Both the position numbers and the translations under genes were made by a program. The notes under the pieces are model-generated. The model made no database searches. It worked only from the letters and a program-made list of their open reading frames with translations, and was not told where the DNA came from. Below, piece after piece: positions 27,294-36,342 of a stretch of 64,000 nt of DNA. Each line of letters begins with the position of its first letter. The first letter of the stretch is position 1. Source of the stretch: CAJXNP01 sp050305935 (GTDB lineage Bacteria > Bacteroidota > Bacteroidia > Cytophagales > Cyclobacteriaceae); the NCBI GenBank assembly GCA_050305935.1, contig JBNLGG010000014.1:9114-73113 (forward strand), written 5' to 3'.

Positions 27294-28511
27294 ATGGATA
27301 TTGTAAAAATCCTTCATTCGGTACCGATTTTCACTGGCCTGGATACCCACATGATTCAGCGGATACATCGCGTGATGCTACGGGAAGAATATGGAAAAGA
27401 CACCAAGATCATTGAGGAAGGAAATGTGGGTAATAGCATGTTTATTATTCTTTCCGGAAGCGTGCGTGTGACGAAATATGGAGCCAATGGTCAGGAGGTA
27501 TTAATCACTAACATGCAATCAGGATCTTATTTTGGTGAGTTGTCCTTAATTGATAACCTGCCGCGCTCTGCCAATGTTGTGGCCAATGAAAAATCAGTTT
27601 TATTAAGCCTTGGTAAGCATGTATTCGAAAAGCTACTGAATGAAAACAAGGAATTTGCGGTAACCTTTTACAAAAACTGCATGATGGAGACCATGTCTCG
27701 GATCAGAGAAACTGCTTCCAACTTAACGGTTTCCCAAAATGTGCTCAGCCAGAAATCCACCCGTCTCGACCAGATTGATGCTGACCTGATGCACGCAGCC
27801 AAAATCCAGGACTACTTTTTGAACACCAATATTCTTGAAGACGAAAAGCCTTTGATCGAAGGGGTGAAGCAATCCTATGTATACAAGCCTTACCTGGAAG
27901 TGGGGGGTGATTTCCTGAATATCCATAAGATTGATGATAACAAGCTGGGTATTGTTATTGCCGATGTGATGGGGCATGGGATATCTGCAGCGCTCGCTAC
28001 CGGGGTCATGAAAAGTGCTTTTACCCTTTTCGTTAAGAAATATGGTGAGCAGCCCGTTGACCTGGTGAAGCGGATGAATACGCATTTTTATGAGATTTTT
28101 TCCTCTCTTTATGCGACCGGGTATTACGCTTTTATTGACATGTCCAATAAAAAGATCAGAATGGTGAAAGCAGGCCATCATCACCCGCTCATCTGGAAGA
28201 AAAACATGCAGACTTTCGCCGCCCTGGAATCTGCAGGCCCTGGTTTGGGGATTATCCCCAATGCCGTTTTTAACGAGTTGGTCATAGATATTGAATCGGG
28301 TGACAAAGTGTTGTTTTATACCGACGGAATCATTGAACAAAAAAACAGGCAATCTGAAATGTACTCCCAGGAGCGACTGGAATGCATCTTCAGCGAATTA
28401 ATAAAAAGAGGTGAACCGGACATACTACAGGTCATTCTGGAAGACCTCGCCGACTACAGCGGCACCATCGAATTCCAGGATGATGTGTCATTACTCCTTT
28501 TTGAGTTTTAA
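27294..28511 (+). CDS. Cyclic-nucleotide-binding domain fused to SpoIIE/PP2C-type serine phosphatase
   Basis: This is a cytoplasmic signalling phosphatase of 405 residues. Residues about 10-120 form a cNMP-binding barrel ('GNSMFIILSGSVRVTKYG', 'GSYFGELSLIDNLPRSANVV'), and a short helical linker follows. The PP2C/SpoIIE domain has metal-ligand motifs 'LEVGGDFLNIHKID', 'IVIADVMGHGISAAL', 'KAGHHHPLIW' and 'VLFYTDGIIEQKN'. The frame is open far upstream, but the ATG at 27294 (MDIVKILHSVPIFTGLD) starts exactly at the cNMP domain. Substrates are typically anti-sigma-factor antagonists; none is adjacent. It starts 65 bp after the TsaC/YciO gene. Confidence 0.92.
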   Translation: MDIVKILHSVPIFTGLDTHMIQRIHRVMLREEYGKDTKIIEEGNVGNSMFIILSGSVRVTKYGANGQEVLITNMQSGSYFGELSLIDNLPRSANVVANEKSVLLSLGKHVFEKLLNENKEFAVTFYKNCMMETMSRIRETASNLTVSQNVLSQKSTRLDQIDADLMHAAKIQDYFLNTNILEDEKPLIEGVKQSYVYKPYLEVGGDFLNIHKIDDNKLGIVIADVMGHGISAALATGVMKSAFTLFVKKYGEQPVDLVKRMNTHFYEIFSSLYATGYYAFIDMSNKKIRMVKAGHHHPLIWKKNMQTFAALESAGPGLGIIPNAVFNELVIDIESGDKVLFYTDGIIEQKNRQSEMYSQERLECIFSELIKRGEPDILQVILEDLADYSGTIEFQDDVSLLLFEF

Positions 28512-28592
28512 ATTGAACCAGGCCAGACGATAGTCAGGCCGGTCTGATTTGTTTTTTCAATACGCATTACCAACTCCCATTCAAACGTTGTT

Positions 28593-28607
28593 AAGGTCTG
28601 CGACCTT
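28593..28607. repeat. Short palindrome AAGGTC-TGC-GACCTT
   Basis: A perfect 6-bp inverted repeat with a 3-nt spacer. It shares AAGGTCTG with the palindrome at 7285-7320, suggesting the same dispersed repeat family. Confidence 0.6.
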
Positions 28608-28666
28608 TAATGAGGTTGCTTCGCCCTCCGCGCCCTTGCGCCTGGTTGCTTGATCCCCCGCAGATT

Positions 28667-28713
28667 CATCCGACCACTTCCCGCAAACCATGCACACGTC
28701 CAGTGGTGGGATG
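28667..28713. repeat. Long inverted repeat
   Basis: CATCCGACCACT (28667-28678) pairs with AGTGGTGGGATG (28702-28713) at 11 of 12 positions across a 23-nt loop. It resembles the GACCACTT-containing hairpin at 51548-51578. Confidence 0.6.
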
Positions 28714-28760
28714 AAGAAACTCCATACCTAATGCCCACTGCCGATGATCTCCTCTTTCGG

Positions 28761-28811
28761 TCATCCGACTTCCGACTTCCGACTTCCGACTTCCGTCATC
28801 CGACTTCCGAC
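28761..28811. repeat. 7-bp tandem repeat (CGACTTC)n
   Basis: Four perfect CGACTTC units occupy 28766-28793, flanked by TCATC. After CGTCATC the motif restarts (CGACTTCCGAC, to 28811). This is a microsatellite prone to replication slippage. Confidence 0.85.
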
Positions 28812-28923
28812 AAAAGTTCACACATTCCTAAGTTGTCCTCTGCCCATACCTCTCTGCCCTTACCTCTTTGCCCCCCGGCACATCCCAAATCCGCAATCAC
28901 ACATCAAAATTCCGGAATCCGTC

Positions 28924-31692
28924 TTACCCTGTATTCCTCATAGCACCCGCTAGCGCATTGATGGTCAGCAGCAGGTTTCGCAAAGTTTCTTCACTGCCAT
29001 TTTCTGTGTTGGCTTTTTCCGCCCGCCATTTTTTGAGTAGGGAGACCTGCTTTCTATGGAGTGTAGTCATCACGGAGGCACGCAGTACGCTCGAATAGTG
29101 GTGGTCTACGCGCCGCTTTTCGATCCCTTCTTCCAGAAGGCTGTGCAGCGCATCTTTTGCCTTTTCAAATTCATGGATAAAAAGGTTGAGGAATTTTTCG
29201 CGAATAGCCCTGTCGGGAACAAGGGCAGCATATTCCCTCATGATCCCGACGTCTGTGGCAGCGAGACTTGTGTCCACATTCGTCAGCACATACCGGATAA
29301 ATGGGTCGCTTTTAACGGCCTTCTTCAACCGGGCAAAATTTTCAGGGTTGTTCTTTTTCAGGTTGTCCAGCGTGGTTCCTACACCATACCAACTGGTCAT
29401 GTTATACCTCGATTGGCTCCAACTGAATACCCATGGAATCGCGCGCAGATCACCAATAGTTTTCCCACCTGTTCTCCTGGACGGACGAGAGCCTATCTTA
29501 CTGTTTTCAATCGCATCGATCGGGGTGGCGTTGCGGAAATAGTCGATAAAGCCGTCCATGTTGATTAATTCGGAGTACAGCTTTTTGCTTTCCACAGCCA
29601 ATTGTTCAAACACATCCGCAAGGGGGTGGAAGGTTTTTTTACTGTAAAAATTGGAAATTGATTTTCCTGCTGCGCTTGCTACCAGGAGTTCCAGGTTATA
29701 GCTGGCGTTGATTTTATTGGCATATTTTTGTTCGATCGTCTCTCCCTGTTCCGTTATTCGAATTTGATCATTGAGAGTTGAATGCGGTAAGGCATCCACA
29801 AAATAGTGGGTCGGTCCCGCGCCGCGACTGATGGATCCGCCTTTTCCGTGGAAGAAGAATAAGCTCACATCATGTTTATTGCCCACTTCAATCAATTTTG
29901 ACTGGGCTTTGTATAAGTTCCAGTTGCTGGCAAATATTCCGCCGTCCTTATTACTATCGCTGTAACCCACCATCACTTGCTGAACAAGCTGTGGTGCATT
30001 TGTTTGCTTGCGAATGTACTCAAGGCTCCTTTTGGTGAATGGATGGCTCAAAAACGCATCCAGGATTTCAGGGCCATTCTCCAGGTCTTCAATCGTTTCC
30101 AGCAGAGGAACGACTGGTACCACGCACACGATTCCATTCTCGGTTTTTTTGGTGAGACCGGTTTCCCTGGCAAGCAGGTAGACCGCCAGCAGATCGCTCA
30201 GGCTCCGCGTCATACTTACGATGAAAGAGCCTATTCCCTCGGTGCCGTATTTGCTCACATGTCCCTCAATTTCCTTATAACATGACAATACCGCCGAAGC
30301 ATTTTCACCTAAATCCATATTTGGATTGGTGAAAGGTCGGTTTGACTTCAGCTCTTCTTCAATAAAAGCTAATCTTCTTTCTTCTTTCCAGGAGGTAAAA
30401 TCATTATCAGGTATGGAGGCAGCGTCCATAAGCTGTGAAATGGCTTTATCATGGAAAGCGGAATTTTGCCGGATATCCAGGTGCGCTAAGTGGAATCCAA
30501 ACGTTTCCACCAGACGAATAGCTTCTCTAACATCAGTGTACGCAATCGATTTGGCACCATATTGCACCAGTGAATTTTGAAGTATTTTTAAGTCTTCCAA
30601 TAATTCCGAAGAATAGCGATAGCTCCCCGTAAAATCATCCAGATCAGTGATCTGGCCGTGTGCCACTTTTATAGGAAGCTTTGCTATGAGTAAGTTAATG
30701 TACTGCCGGAATGCCTCGCCTTTGTTCCTTTGAATAGACGATTCACCTGTCTGACCAAGATCAGTGCAGATTTTCTGAACCCGTTTTCTGAACGCCCAGT
30801 CCGTTTCTTCAATATGAATGGCAAAACTGACATGTTTCACCAGCTCCGTGAGTTTGTCTTTAATGACGGAAAGGGCATTTAATCGTAGGGTATTGAGTGT
30901 GAAATTTGTTACTTCGGCTGTCACAAGCGGATGCCCGTCGCGGTCGCCGCCTACCCAGTCGCCGAAAGTGATTTTCGGGAATTTCCCACCCACAAAGATG
31001 GAATCTTTATTAAACCCGGTTTCCTCCCAAGCCTGGATAAGCCTTCTGTCCAACACATTAATGACATTGGGGAAGACGTTGGTGAGGTAATATAAAATGT
31101 TCCTTAGTTCGGAGGGAACATCCGGCTTGTCTAAAAAGATTTCACCTGTTTTCCAAAGTCGATAAAGGCTCAATTTTATTTCTTCCCTGATGCCGTCCTG
31201 CTCTTTGGGAGTGTACATTTGATTTTCTCTCTTTACGAGGAGGAGGTATAGTTCGCGATGGTGCTCCAGTACCGTGGTACGTTTTGCTTCCGTCGGGTGG
31301 GCAGTGAGCACGGGCTCCACATGGATGCCTGCCAGTCGGTCGGCAATTTGTTCCTCGGTTATTCCAAGCTTTTTCAAACGTTTAAGGTGATATCCCCAAA
31401 GACCATTAATTTCGGAAAGGGAGGTGTTTTCCTTTTCCCTTCGGTCTTGTACGGCATTGTTTACCTCGACCATATTGAGCACCTGAAACACCATCGAATA
31501 CAACTGGACATGTTTAATGGTGATTTCCGGGGAGTCCAGGCCTTCCGCATTGTTTATCCAGGGAATTTGGTCGGCCATTTTTTCCTCGCCATTTTCTATC
31601 AGGACTTCCTTTAGCGCTTGCAGGAGGAATTCGAGGTCGTAATATGGCTTTCCAAGTTTGGCTTTAACTTGTTCAAGTACGTTCTTATTCAT
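28924..31692 (-). CDS. ppc: Phosphoenolpyruvate carboxylase
   Basis: This enzyme carboxylates PEP to oxaloacetate, replenishing the TCA cycle. At 922 residues it is full length. Active-site signatures are 'VLTAHPTEAKRTTVLEHHRE' (catalytic His), 'VGGDRDGHPLVT', 'QQVMVGYSDSNKDGGIFASN' (active Lys), the glycine-rich 'FHGKGGSISRGAGP', 'SRPSRRTGG' and 'LRAIPWVFSWSQSR'. The protein ends in RNTG, the expected C-terminus that reaches into the active site. It is a monocistronic unit convergent with the SpoIIE phosphatase gene. Confidence 0.97.
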   Translation of the reverse strand: MNKNVLEQVKAKLGKPYYDLEFLLQALKEVLIENGEEKMADQIPWINNAEGLDSPEITIKHVQLYSMVFQVLNMVEVNNAVQDRREKENTSLSEINGLWGYHLKRLKKLGITEEQIADRLAGIHVEPVLTAHPTEAKRTTVLEHHRELYLLLVKRENQMYTPKEQDGIREEIKLSLYRLWKTGEIFLDKPDVPSELRNILYYLTNVFPNVINVLDRRLIQAWEETGFNKDSIFVGGKFPKITFGDWVGGDRDGHPLVTAEVTNFTLNTLRLNALSVIKDKLTELVKHVSFAIHIEETDWAFRKRVQKICTDLGQTGESSIQRNKGEAFRQYINLLIAKLPIKVAHGQITDLDDFTGSYRYSSELLEDLKILQNSLVQYGAKSIAYTDVREAIRLVETFGFHLAHLDIRQNSAFHDKAISQLMDAASIPDNDFTSWKEERRLAFIEEELKSNRPFTNPNMDLGENASAVLSCYKEIEGHVSKYGTEGIGSFIVSMTRSLSDLLAVYLLARETGLTKKTENGIVCVVPVVPLLETIEDLENGPEILDAFLSHPFTKRSLEYIRKQTNAPQLVQQVMVGYSDSNKDGGIFASNWNLYKAQSKLIEVGNKHDVSLFFFHGKGGSISRGAGPTHYFVDALPHSTLNDQIRITEQGETIEQKYANKINASYNLELLVASAAGKSISNFYSKKTFHPLADVFEQLAVESKKLYSELINMDGFIDYFRNATPIDAIENSKIGSRPSRRTGGKTIGDLRAIPWVFSWSQSRYNMTSWYGVGTTLDNLKKNNPENFARLKKAVKSDPFIRYVLTNVDTSLAATDVGIMREYAALVPDRAIREKFLNLFIHEFEKAKDALHSLLEEGIEKRRVDHHYSSVLRASVMTTLHRKQVSLLKKWRAEKANTENGSEETLRNLLLTINALAGAMRNTG

Positions 31693-31810
31693 TTATATCT
31701 GGGAAAAGGATTTGATAGATATGTTGCAAAACTAATAATAAAAGACCTTTTTCAGCAAGTTCGTTCACAACAAAGTGTCACATTTGTTAAAACTAACCTG
31801 TCCATTGTAT

Positions 31811-31841
31811 GTTTTAAAATATCGGCGAATAATTATTTTTG
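31811..31841 (+). promoter_or_regulatory. Candidate Bacteroidetes-type promoter for the M61 peptidase gene
   Basis: TATTTTTG (31834-31841) fits the Bacteroidetes -7 consensus TAnnTTTG, and a GTTTTA about 19 bp upstream is a weak -33 element. The ATG of the next gene is 27 bp downstream. This is a pattern match only. Confidence 0.3.
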
Positions 31842-31867
31842 GCATTGAGAATTAACCAAAACATTTA

Positions 31868-33667
31868 ATGTTGAAAAGAAGAATAGTTTTAGTGACAGGG
31901 CTTTTTGTATTGTCCCTGGTGTCTACAGGAATGTTGGCAAAAGAATCCTTGCATTACAAGTTGTCTATGCCAGAGCCACACACGCATTACTTTGAGGTGC
32001 AATTGGATCTACAGGGATTTAGCAAATCTTCCCTGGAGCTTAAAATGCCAGTGTGGGCGCCCGGCTCTTATCTAATCAGGGAATTTGAGCGCAATGTTGA
32101 GTCGTTTGAAGCGAAAAGTGACGGTGGAGACCAATTGAAGACCTATAAAACAGATAAAAATACCTGGCGAATTGAGACGGGCAAAGCACAAAATCTGGTC
32201 ATTAGCTATCGGGTATATGCATTTGAGTTGTCCAATCGAACAAGCTTTCTGGATGCTGATCATGGATACTTTAATGGTTCAAGTGTATTCATGTATATTG
32301 AGGATTATAAAGACCTGCCCTTAACCCTTGAAATCATCCCCTATAAAAAATGGAATCTGGTAAGCACGGGGTTGCCAAGAGTGAATGAAGAGGGTTGGCA
32401 TTATCGTGCTGAAAATTACGATCACCTGGTGGATTGTCCGGCGGAAATGGGGAATCACAAGGAAATCAATTTCGAAGTTCAGGGTGTAAAGCATACCATT
32501 GCGATGTACGGTCCGGCAAATTATGATGAAGAAAAACTGGTGAAAGACTTCACTGCTTTCATCACAAAATGCAACGAGATATTCGGTAGCAATCCAAACA
32601 AGTATTATCTTTTTATCATTCACAATGTGGAAAGTGGCGGTGGCGGCCTGGAACATATGAACAGTGTGACCATGCAGGCGCGGCGCTGGAATTATAAATC
32701 TGAATCCACCTATGAGAGCTTTTTGACAACGGCCGCTCATGAATACATTCATGTATGGATCGTCAAGCGCATCAGGCCTGAAGTGTTAGGGCCATTTGAT
32801 TATAACAAAGAGATTTATACCGATCAGTTGTGGGTGATGGAGGGCTTTACCTCCTATTTCAGCCAATTGATTTTGTGCCAGTTGGGGTACATTGAAGATT
32901 ATGAATTTATCAACTTTTTTGCGGACAGAATTTCCAACATGGAGGCTTCCAAAGGAACGCGGGCCCAGTCGCTGAGTGAATCGAGCTTTGACACATGGAT
33001 AGAGTTTTATAAAACGGATGAGAACAGCGGAAATACTACAGTTTCCTATTATGTCAAAGGTTCGGTGATTGCCAATCTGCTCGACTTGCTGATCATTGAC
33101 CATTCAAATGGCGAAAAGGACCTTGGGGACGCGATGAAATACCTTTATGAAGAATACTATCTGAAAACAGGAAAGGGCATCCCGGACGGAGAATTTAAAA
33201 AGGTATTTGAACTCTTTGCCGGTCAAAACCTGGATGACTTTTACCGCAGGTACATCGATGGTACTGAAGAAATAGATTATGCCCGTTTTTTATCATTGGC
33301 AGGTATCAATGTGGAGAAAAAATTGAGCAGTGCTGAATTGCTATTGGGTGTGGTGACCATTGATGAAGAAGGGAAAGTAATCGTGAAAAGTGTCAGGGAA
33401 GATAGTCCTGGCTGGATTTCCGGGATAAATGCCAATGACGAAATCATAGCAGTCGATGGTTTTCGGGTTAGGCAAAGAGGGATTTCCGCCATTCTCGACA
33501 ATAAAAACCCGGAGGACATAGTGGAAGTCATATTAGCACGGGATGGAATCATTAAAACAATCGATGTGACACTTCATCCTACGGAGAATTATTATTACTA
33601 TTTGAAGCCGTATAAAGAAAGGACCGCAAAACAGCAGCGCGTGCTCTCCAAGTGGCTGAAAGACTAA
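31868..33667 (+). CDS. M61-family glycyl-aminopeptidase-like metallopeptidase with PDZ domain
   Basis: This exported 599-residue metallopeptidase has signal MLKRRIVLVTGLFVLSLVST. The N-terminal beta domain shows 'MPVWAPGSYLIREFERNVE'. The catalytic zinc site is HEYIH at residues 291-295 inside 'AAHEYIHVWIVKRIRPEVLG', and the third ligand Glu is in 'WVMEGFTSYF'. A C-terminal PDZ domain is around residues 500-575 ('SPGWISGINANDEIIAVDG'). M61 enzymes cleave N-terminal Gly/Ala dipeptides. The family Trp-Asn pair reads Trp-Ile here, a mild deviation. ligA follows 20 bp downstream. Confidence 0.92.
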   Translation: MLKRRIVLVTGLFVLSLVSTGMLAKESLHYKLSMPEPHTHYFEVQLDLQGFSKSSLELKMPVWAPGSYLIREFERNVESFEAKSDGGDQLKTYKTDKNTWRIETGKAQNLVISYRVYAFELSNRTSFLDADHGYFNGSSVFMYIEDYKDLPLTLEIIPYKKWNLVSTGLPRVNEEGWHYRAENYDHLVDCPAEMGNHKEINFEVQGVKHTIAMYGPANYDEEKLVKDFTAFITKCNEIFGSNPNKYYLFIIHNVESGGGGLEHMNSVTMQARRWNYKSESTYESFLTTAAHEYIHVWIVKRIRPEVLGPFDYNKEIYTDQLWVMEGFTSYFSQLILCQLGYIEDYEFINFFADRISNMEASKGTRAQSLSESSFDTWIEFYKTDENSGNTTVSYYVKGSVIANLLDLLIIDHSNGEKDLGDAMKYLYEEYYLKTGKGIPDGEFKKVFELFAGQNLDDFYRRYIDGTEEIDYARFLSLAGINVEKKLSSAELLLGVVTIDEEGKVIVKSVREDSPGWISGINANDEIIAVDGFRVRQRGISAILDNKNPEDIVEVILARDGIIKTIDVTLHPTENYYYYLKPYKERTAKQQRVLSKWLKD

Positions 33668-33687
33668 ACCTATGACCCTTTAATTTG

Positions 33688-35697
33688 ATGGACAAACAAC
33701 AGGCAAAAATTGAGATCGAAAACCTGATCGAAAAGATTGATTATTATAATGATCAATATTATCAGCAGGACAATTCTGAAATAAGTGACTTTGAGTTCGA
33801 TCAGTTATTAAAGAAGCTGGAGAAGCTGGAGAGCGAATTTCCCGAATTTAAATTCGATTATTCACCTACGCAAAGAGTGGGCGGAGCTGTAACCAAATCA
33901 TTTGCCACGGTGACCCATAAATTCAGGATGCTCAGCCTGGGGAATACCTATTCGGAAGATGAACTGGAGGAATTTGACAAGCGTGTCGCAAAAGGCCTGA
34001 ACGGGCAATCCTACGAATATTTTTGTGAATTGAAATTTGATGGGGTGGCCATCAGTCTGACGTATGAAAATGGTATCCTGGTTCAGGCAGCGACCCGCGG
34101 CGATGGCACCCGTGGAGACGATATCACTACCAATGCAAAAACGATCAGAAGTATTCCTCTTAAAATTAAGGGTGATAAAGTTCCCGAACTATTTGAGGTA
34201 AGAGGTGAGGTATTTATGCCAAAGAGTGTGTTTGAGGCGATCAATAAACAAAAGGAAGAGGCTGGGGAAGAGAAATTGGCAAATCCAAGGAATACAGCTT
34301 CTGGCACTTTGAAGATGCAGGATTCTTCCATTGTAGCCTCACGCAAACTAAACTGCTTTATTTATTCATTTTTGTCTGACAATACACCCTTTGAGTCGCA
34401 TGGAGAAGCAATCTCTTTTCTTGAGAGCAAGGGTTTTAATGTGTCGAAAACCTACCGCAAATGTGCGTCGATCCGGGATGTTTTTCAATACATCAAGGAT
34501 TGGGAAGAGAAACGGTTTGAACTGCCGCTGGAAACGGATGGTATCGTCATAAAAGTGAACAGCTACGCGCAGCAAGACCTGCTGGGGTTCACCGCAAAAA
34601 GCCCGAGATGGGCGATCGCATATAAATATAAAGCAGAAAGCGCCATTACCCGTTTGAATGACATTACTTACCAGGTAGGGCGCACGGGAGCTATCACACC
34701 GGTGGCGGAGCTTCAGCCAGTTTTGCTTTCGGGAACCACCGTGAAGCGGGCCTCCCTACACAATGCCAATGAGATTGAGCGCCTGGATTTACGCATTGGT
34801 GATCACGTGTTTGTAGAAAAGGGAGGTGAGATCATTCCAAAAGTGACCGGTGTTGAAATGTCAAAAAGGGACTTTGATAGCCAGGTTATTAAGTACATTG
34901 AAAACTGCCCCGAATGTGGAGAGAAACTCATTCGCAAGGAGGGCGAAGCCCAACATTACTGCCCAAACACCCTGGGTTGTCCGCCTCAGATCAAAGGAAG
35001 AATTCAGCACTTTATTCAGCGCAATGCCATGGATATTAATTCCCTGGGTGAACGTACGATCAACGCATTATATGAAAAGGGCTATGTGCATTCTCCTGCT
35101 GATCTGTACTCACTCACTTCCGGGAAGGTGCTTGAATTGGAAGGGTTTAAGGAATTGTCTACCAAAAACCTGCTGGATGGGATAGAGAAGTCAAAGGAGA
35201 ATCCATTTGAAAATGTGCTGTTTGGCCTGGGAATCCGGTATGTTGGCAAGACAGTGGCGGAAAAATTAGCCGAACATTTTAAAACCATTGACGCTTTAGG
35301 AAAAGCCTCTTTTGAGGAACTGACAGAAGTCCCGGAAATAGGCGACAGGATCGCCGAAAGTGTGGTGCAATACTTTCAGAACGAGTTGAATGCCAGGGAA
35401 ATTGAACGATTGAAGGCTGCTGGTTTACAATTTGAAGTCCAGGAAAACCAAGATGTTGCTAAAAGTGATGTATTAGTTGGCAAATCTTTTGTAATTTCGG
35501 GCGTATTTAGCAAAGTAAGTAGGGAACAGCTAAAAGAACTTATAAAAAGTAACGGAGGCAAAGTATTATCTTCTGTGTCGGGAAATCTGGACTACCTGGT
35601 AGCGGGTGAAAATATGGGCCCGGCCAAACTTGACAAGGCCAGAAAGCTAGATATCAATATTATTTCAGAAGATGATTTTTTGCAGATGATACAATAA
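33688..35697 (+). CDS. ligA: NAD-dependent DNA ligase LigA
   Basis: This essential ligase seals nicks using NAD+. The 669 residues have the complete domain order: Ia domain ('YYNDQYYQQDNSEISDFEFD'), adenylation domain with the nucleotidyl-acceptor Lys116 in 'CELKFDGVAISL', OB fold ('GDHVFVEKGGEIIPKV'), Cys4 zinc finger ('CPECGEKL...HYCPNTLGCP'), helix-hairpin-helix repeats, and BRCT ('LVGKSFVISGVFSKVSREQL'). The frame has a TTG one codon upstream, but ATG 33688 is the natural start. It is probably co-transcribed with the M61 gene. Confidence 0.98.
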   Translation: MDKQQAKIEIENLIEKIDYYNDQYYQQDNSEISDFEFDQLLKKLEKLESEFPEFKFDYSPTQRVGGAVTKSFATVTHKFRMLSLGNTYSEDELEEFDKRVAKGLNGQSYEYFCELKFDGVAISLTYENGILVQAATRGDGTRGDDITTNAKTIRSIPLKIKGDKVPELFEVRGEVFMPKSVFEAINKQKEEAGEEKLANPRNTASGTLKMQDSSIVASRKLNCFIYSFLSDNTPFESHGEAISFLESKGFNVSKTYRKCASIRDVFQYIKDWEEKRFELPLETDGIVIKVNSYAQQDLLGFTAKSPRWAIAYKYKAESAITRLNDITYQVGRTGAITPVAELQPVLLSGTTVKRASLHNANEIERLDLRIGDHVFVEKGGEIIPKVTGVEMSKRDFDSQVIKYIENCPECGEKLIRKEGEAQHYCPNTLGCPPQIKGRIQHFIQRNAMDINSLGERTINALYEKGYVHSPADLYSLTSGKVLELEGFKELSTKNLLDGIEKSKENPFENVLFGLGIRYVGKTVAEKLAEHFKTIDALGKASFEELTEVPEIGDRIAESVVQYFQNELNAREIERLKAAGLQFEVQENQDVAKSDVLVGKSFVISGVFSKVSREQLKELIKSNGGKVLSSVSGNLDYLVAGENMGPAKLDKARKLDINIISEDDFLQMIQ

Positions 35698-35741
35698 ACA
35701 TGGATTGTATTTTTGAACATGGATTGATTTTTTATAAAAAA

Positions 35742-35794
35742 GGCAACCTGTACGCCAGTACAGCACAAACCAATTGTTTACGGCTTTCGTTGCC
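35742..35794 (+). promoter_or_regulatory. Structured leader candidate upstream of DUF6913-dapA
   Basis: GGCAAC (35742-35747) pairs with GTTGCC (35789-35794). Inside, CTGTAC-GCCA-GTACAG (35748-35763) is a perfect 6-bp hairpin stacked directly on the outer stem. It ends 17 nt before the ATG of the DUF6913 gene. Just upstream there is a direct repeat AACATGGATTG at about 35698 and 35717. It does not match the lysine riboswitch. Confidence 0.35.
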
Positions 35795-35811
35795 ATAAAA
35801 GCTACACCCTC

Positions 35812-36336
35812 ATGAAAACAATAAGCCTCCCGTTTGTTACCAATAAAGTTTTAAAAGGATCTGATAAAAAAGAAGGGAACCTGCAATATGCCGTTTCCAA
35901 TAGCATATTGATCATATTTACCGCAAACGGACAAAGCTCCAAATTTCACCAGGTAAGGAAACTTCAGGAAAAATTTCAATTGGATGGCAAGAAAGTCAGC
36001 TTCTTATATGTTTTGCTGAAAGAAGAGGATCGTCCGGATGGAGCATTGGACGACCATATGATTGCTATTGACACAAAACATATCGGGATGTTTGGCGACA
36101 TCAAAGATGAAAATGTAAGCAGAATCGTTGGCAGCCACTATGATTTTGTCATCACTGCTGACCTTATTCCTAATATCTATTCTGATTATTTATTGGCGAA
36201 ATGTAAATCCAACTGTAAAATCGGAAGGTTTTTTGACAGCCATAATAAATTTTATGATCTGATGATCCAGACGACCGAAGGAAGCGACCTGGAGTTTTAC
36301 TTGAATCAAGTCTATCATTATATAAAACAGCTTTAA
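35812..36336 (+). CDS. DUF6913-family conserved Bacteroidota protein
   Basis: This 174-residue cytoplasmic protein has no signal peptide or membrane segment. It matches my recollection of a Bacteroidota-specific family usually encoded next to dapA. Visible features are 'NSILIIFTANGQSSKFHQVR', 'DTKHIGMFGDI' and 'HYDFVITADLIPNIYSDYLL', followed by 'RFFDSHNKFYDLMI'. Its function is unknown. The dapA start is 6 bp after its stop, so the two are co-expressed, which hints at a role near lysine/diaminopimelate or wall synthesis (inference). Confidence 0.8.
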   Translation: MKTISLPFVTNKVLKGSDKKEGNLQYAVSNSILIIFTANGQSSKFHQVRKLQEKFQLDGKKVSFLYVLLKEEDRPDGALDDHMIAIDTKHIGMFGDIKDENVSRIVGSHYDFVITADLIPNIYSDYLLAKCKSNCKIGRFFDSHNKFYDLMIQTTEGSDLEFYLNQVYHYIKQL

Positions 36337-36342
36337 TTTTTT

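Larger units (their letters stand above)
28512..28923. other. Repeat-rich intergenic region between phosphatase gene and ppc
   Basis: This 412-bp gap between two convergent genes has no credible gene. It contains a short palindrome, a long inverted repeat and a 7-bp tandem repeat, listed separately, and a direct repeat GGTTGCTT. Composition is noticeably C-rich on the plus strand relative to its neighbours. Frames open here encode only low-complexity repeat translation. Confidence 0.7.

Noticed and set aside
27723..28352. 209-codon open frame on the minus strand
   Set aside because: It is antisense to the cNMP/SpoIIE phosphatase, has no recognisable motif, and follows the codon pattern of the sense gene.
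28761..28811. Tandem repeat as a possible CRISPR array
   Set aside because: The 7-bp units are contiguous without spacers, and no cas gene is present.
29056..29568. 170-codon plus-strand frame inside ppc
   Set aside because: The minus strand encodes phosphoenolpyruvate carboxylase with all active-site motifs; the plus frame is a shadow.
35700..35811. Lysine riboswitch upstream of dapA
   Set aside because: The leader is too short and lacks the five-helix junction; only two small stems are visible.
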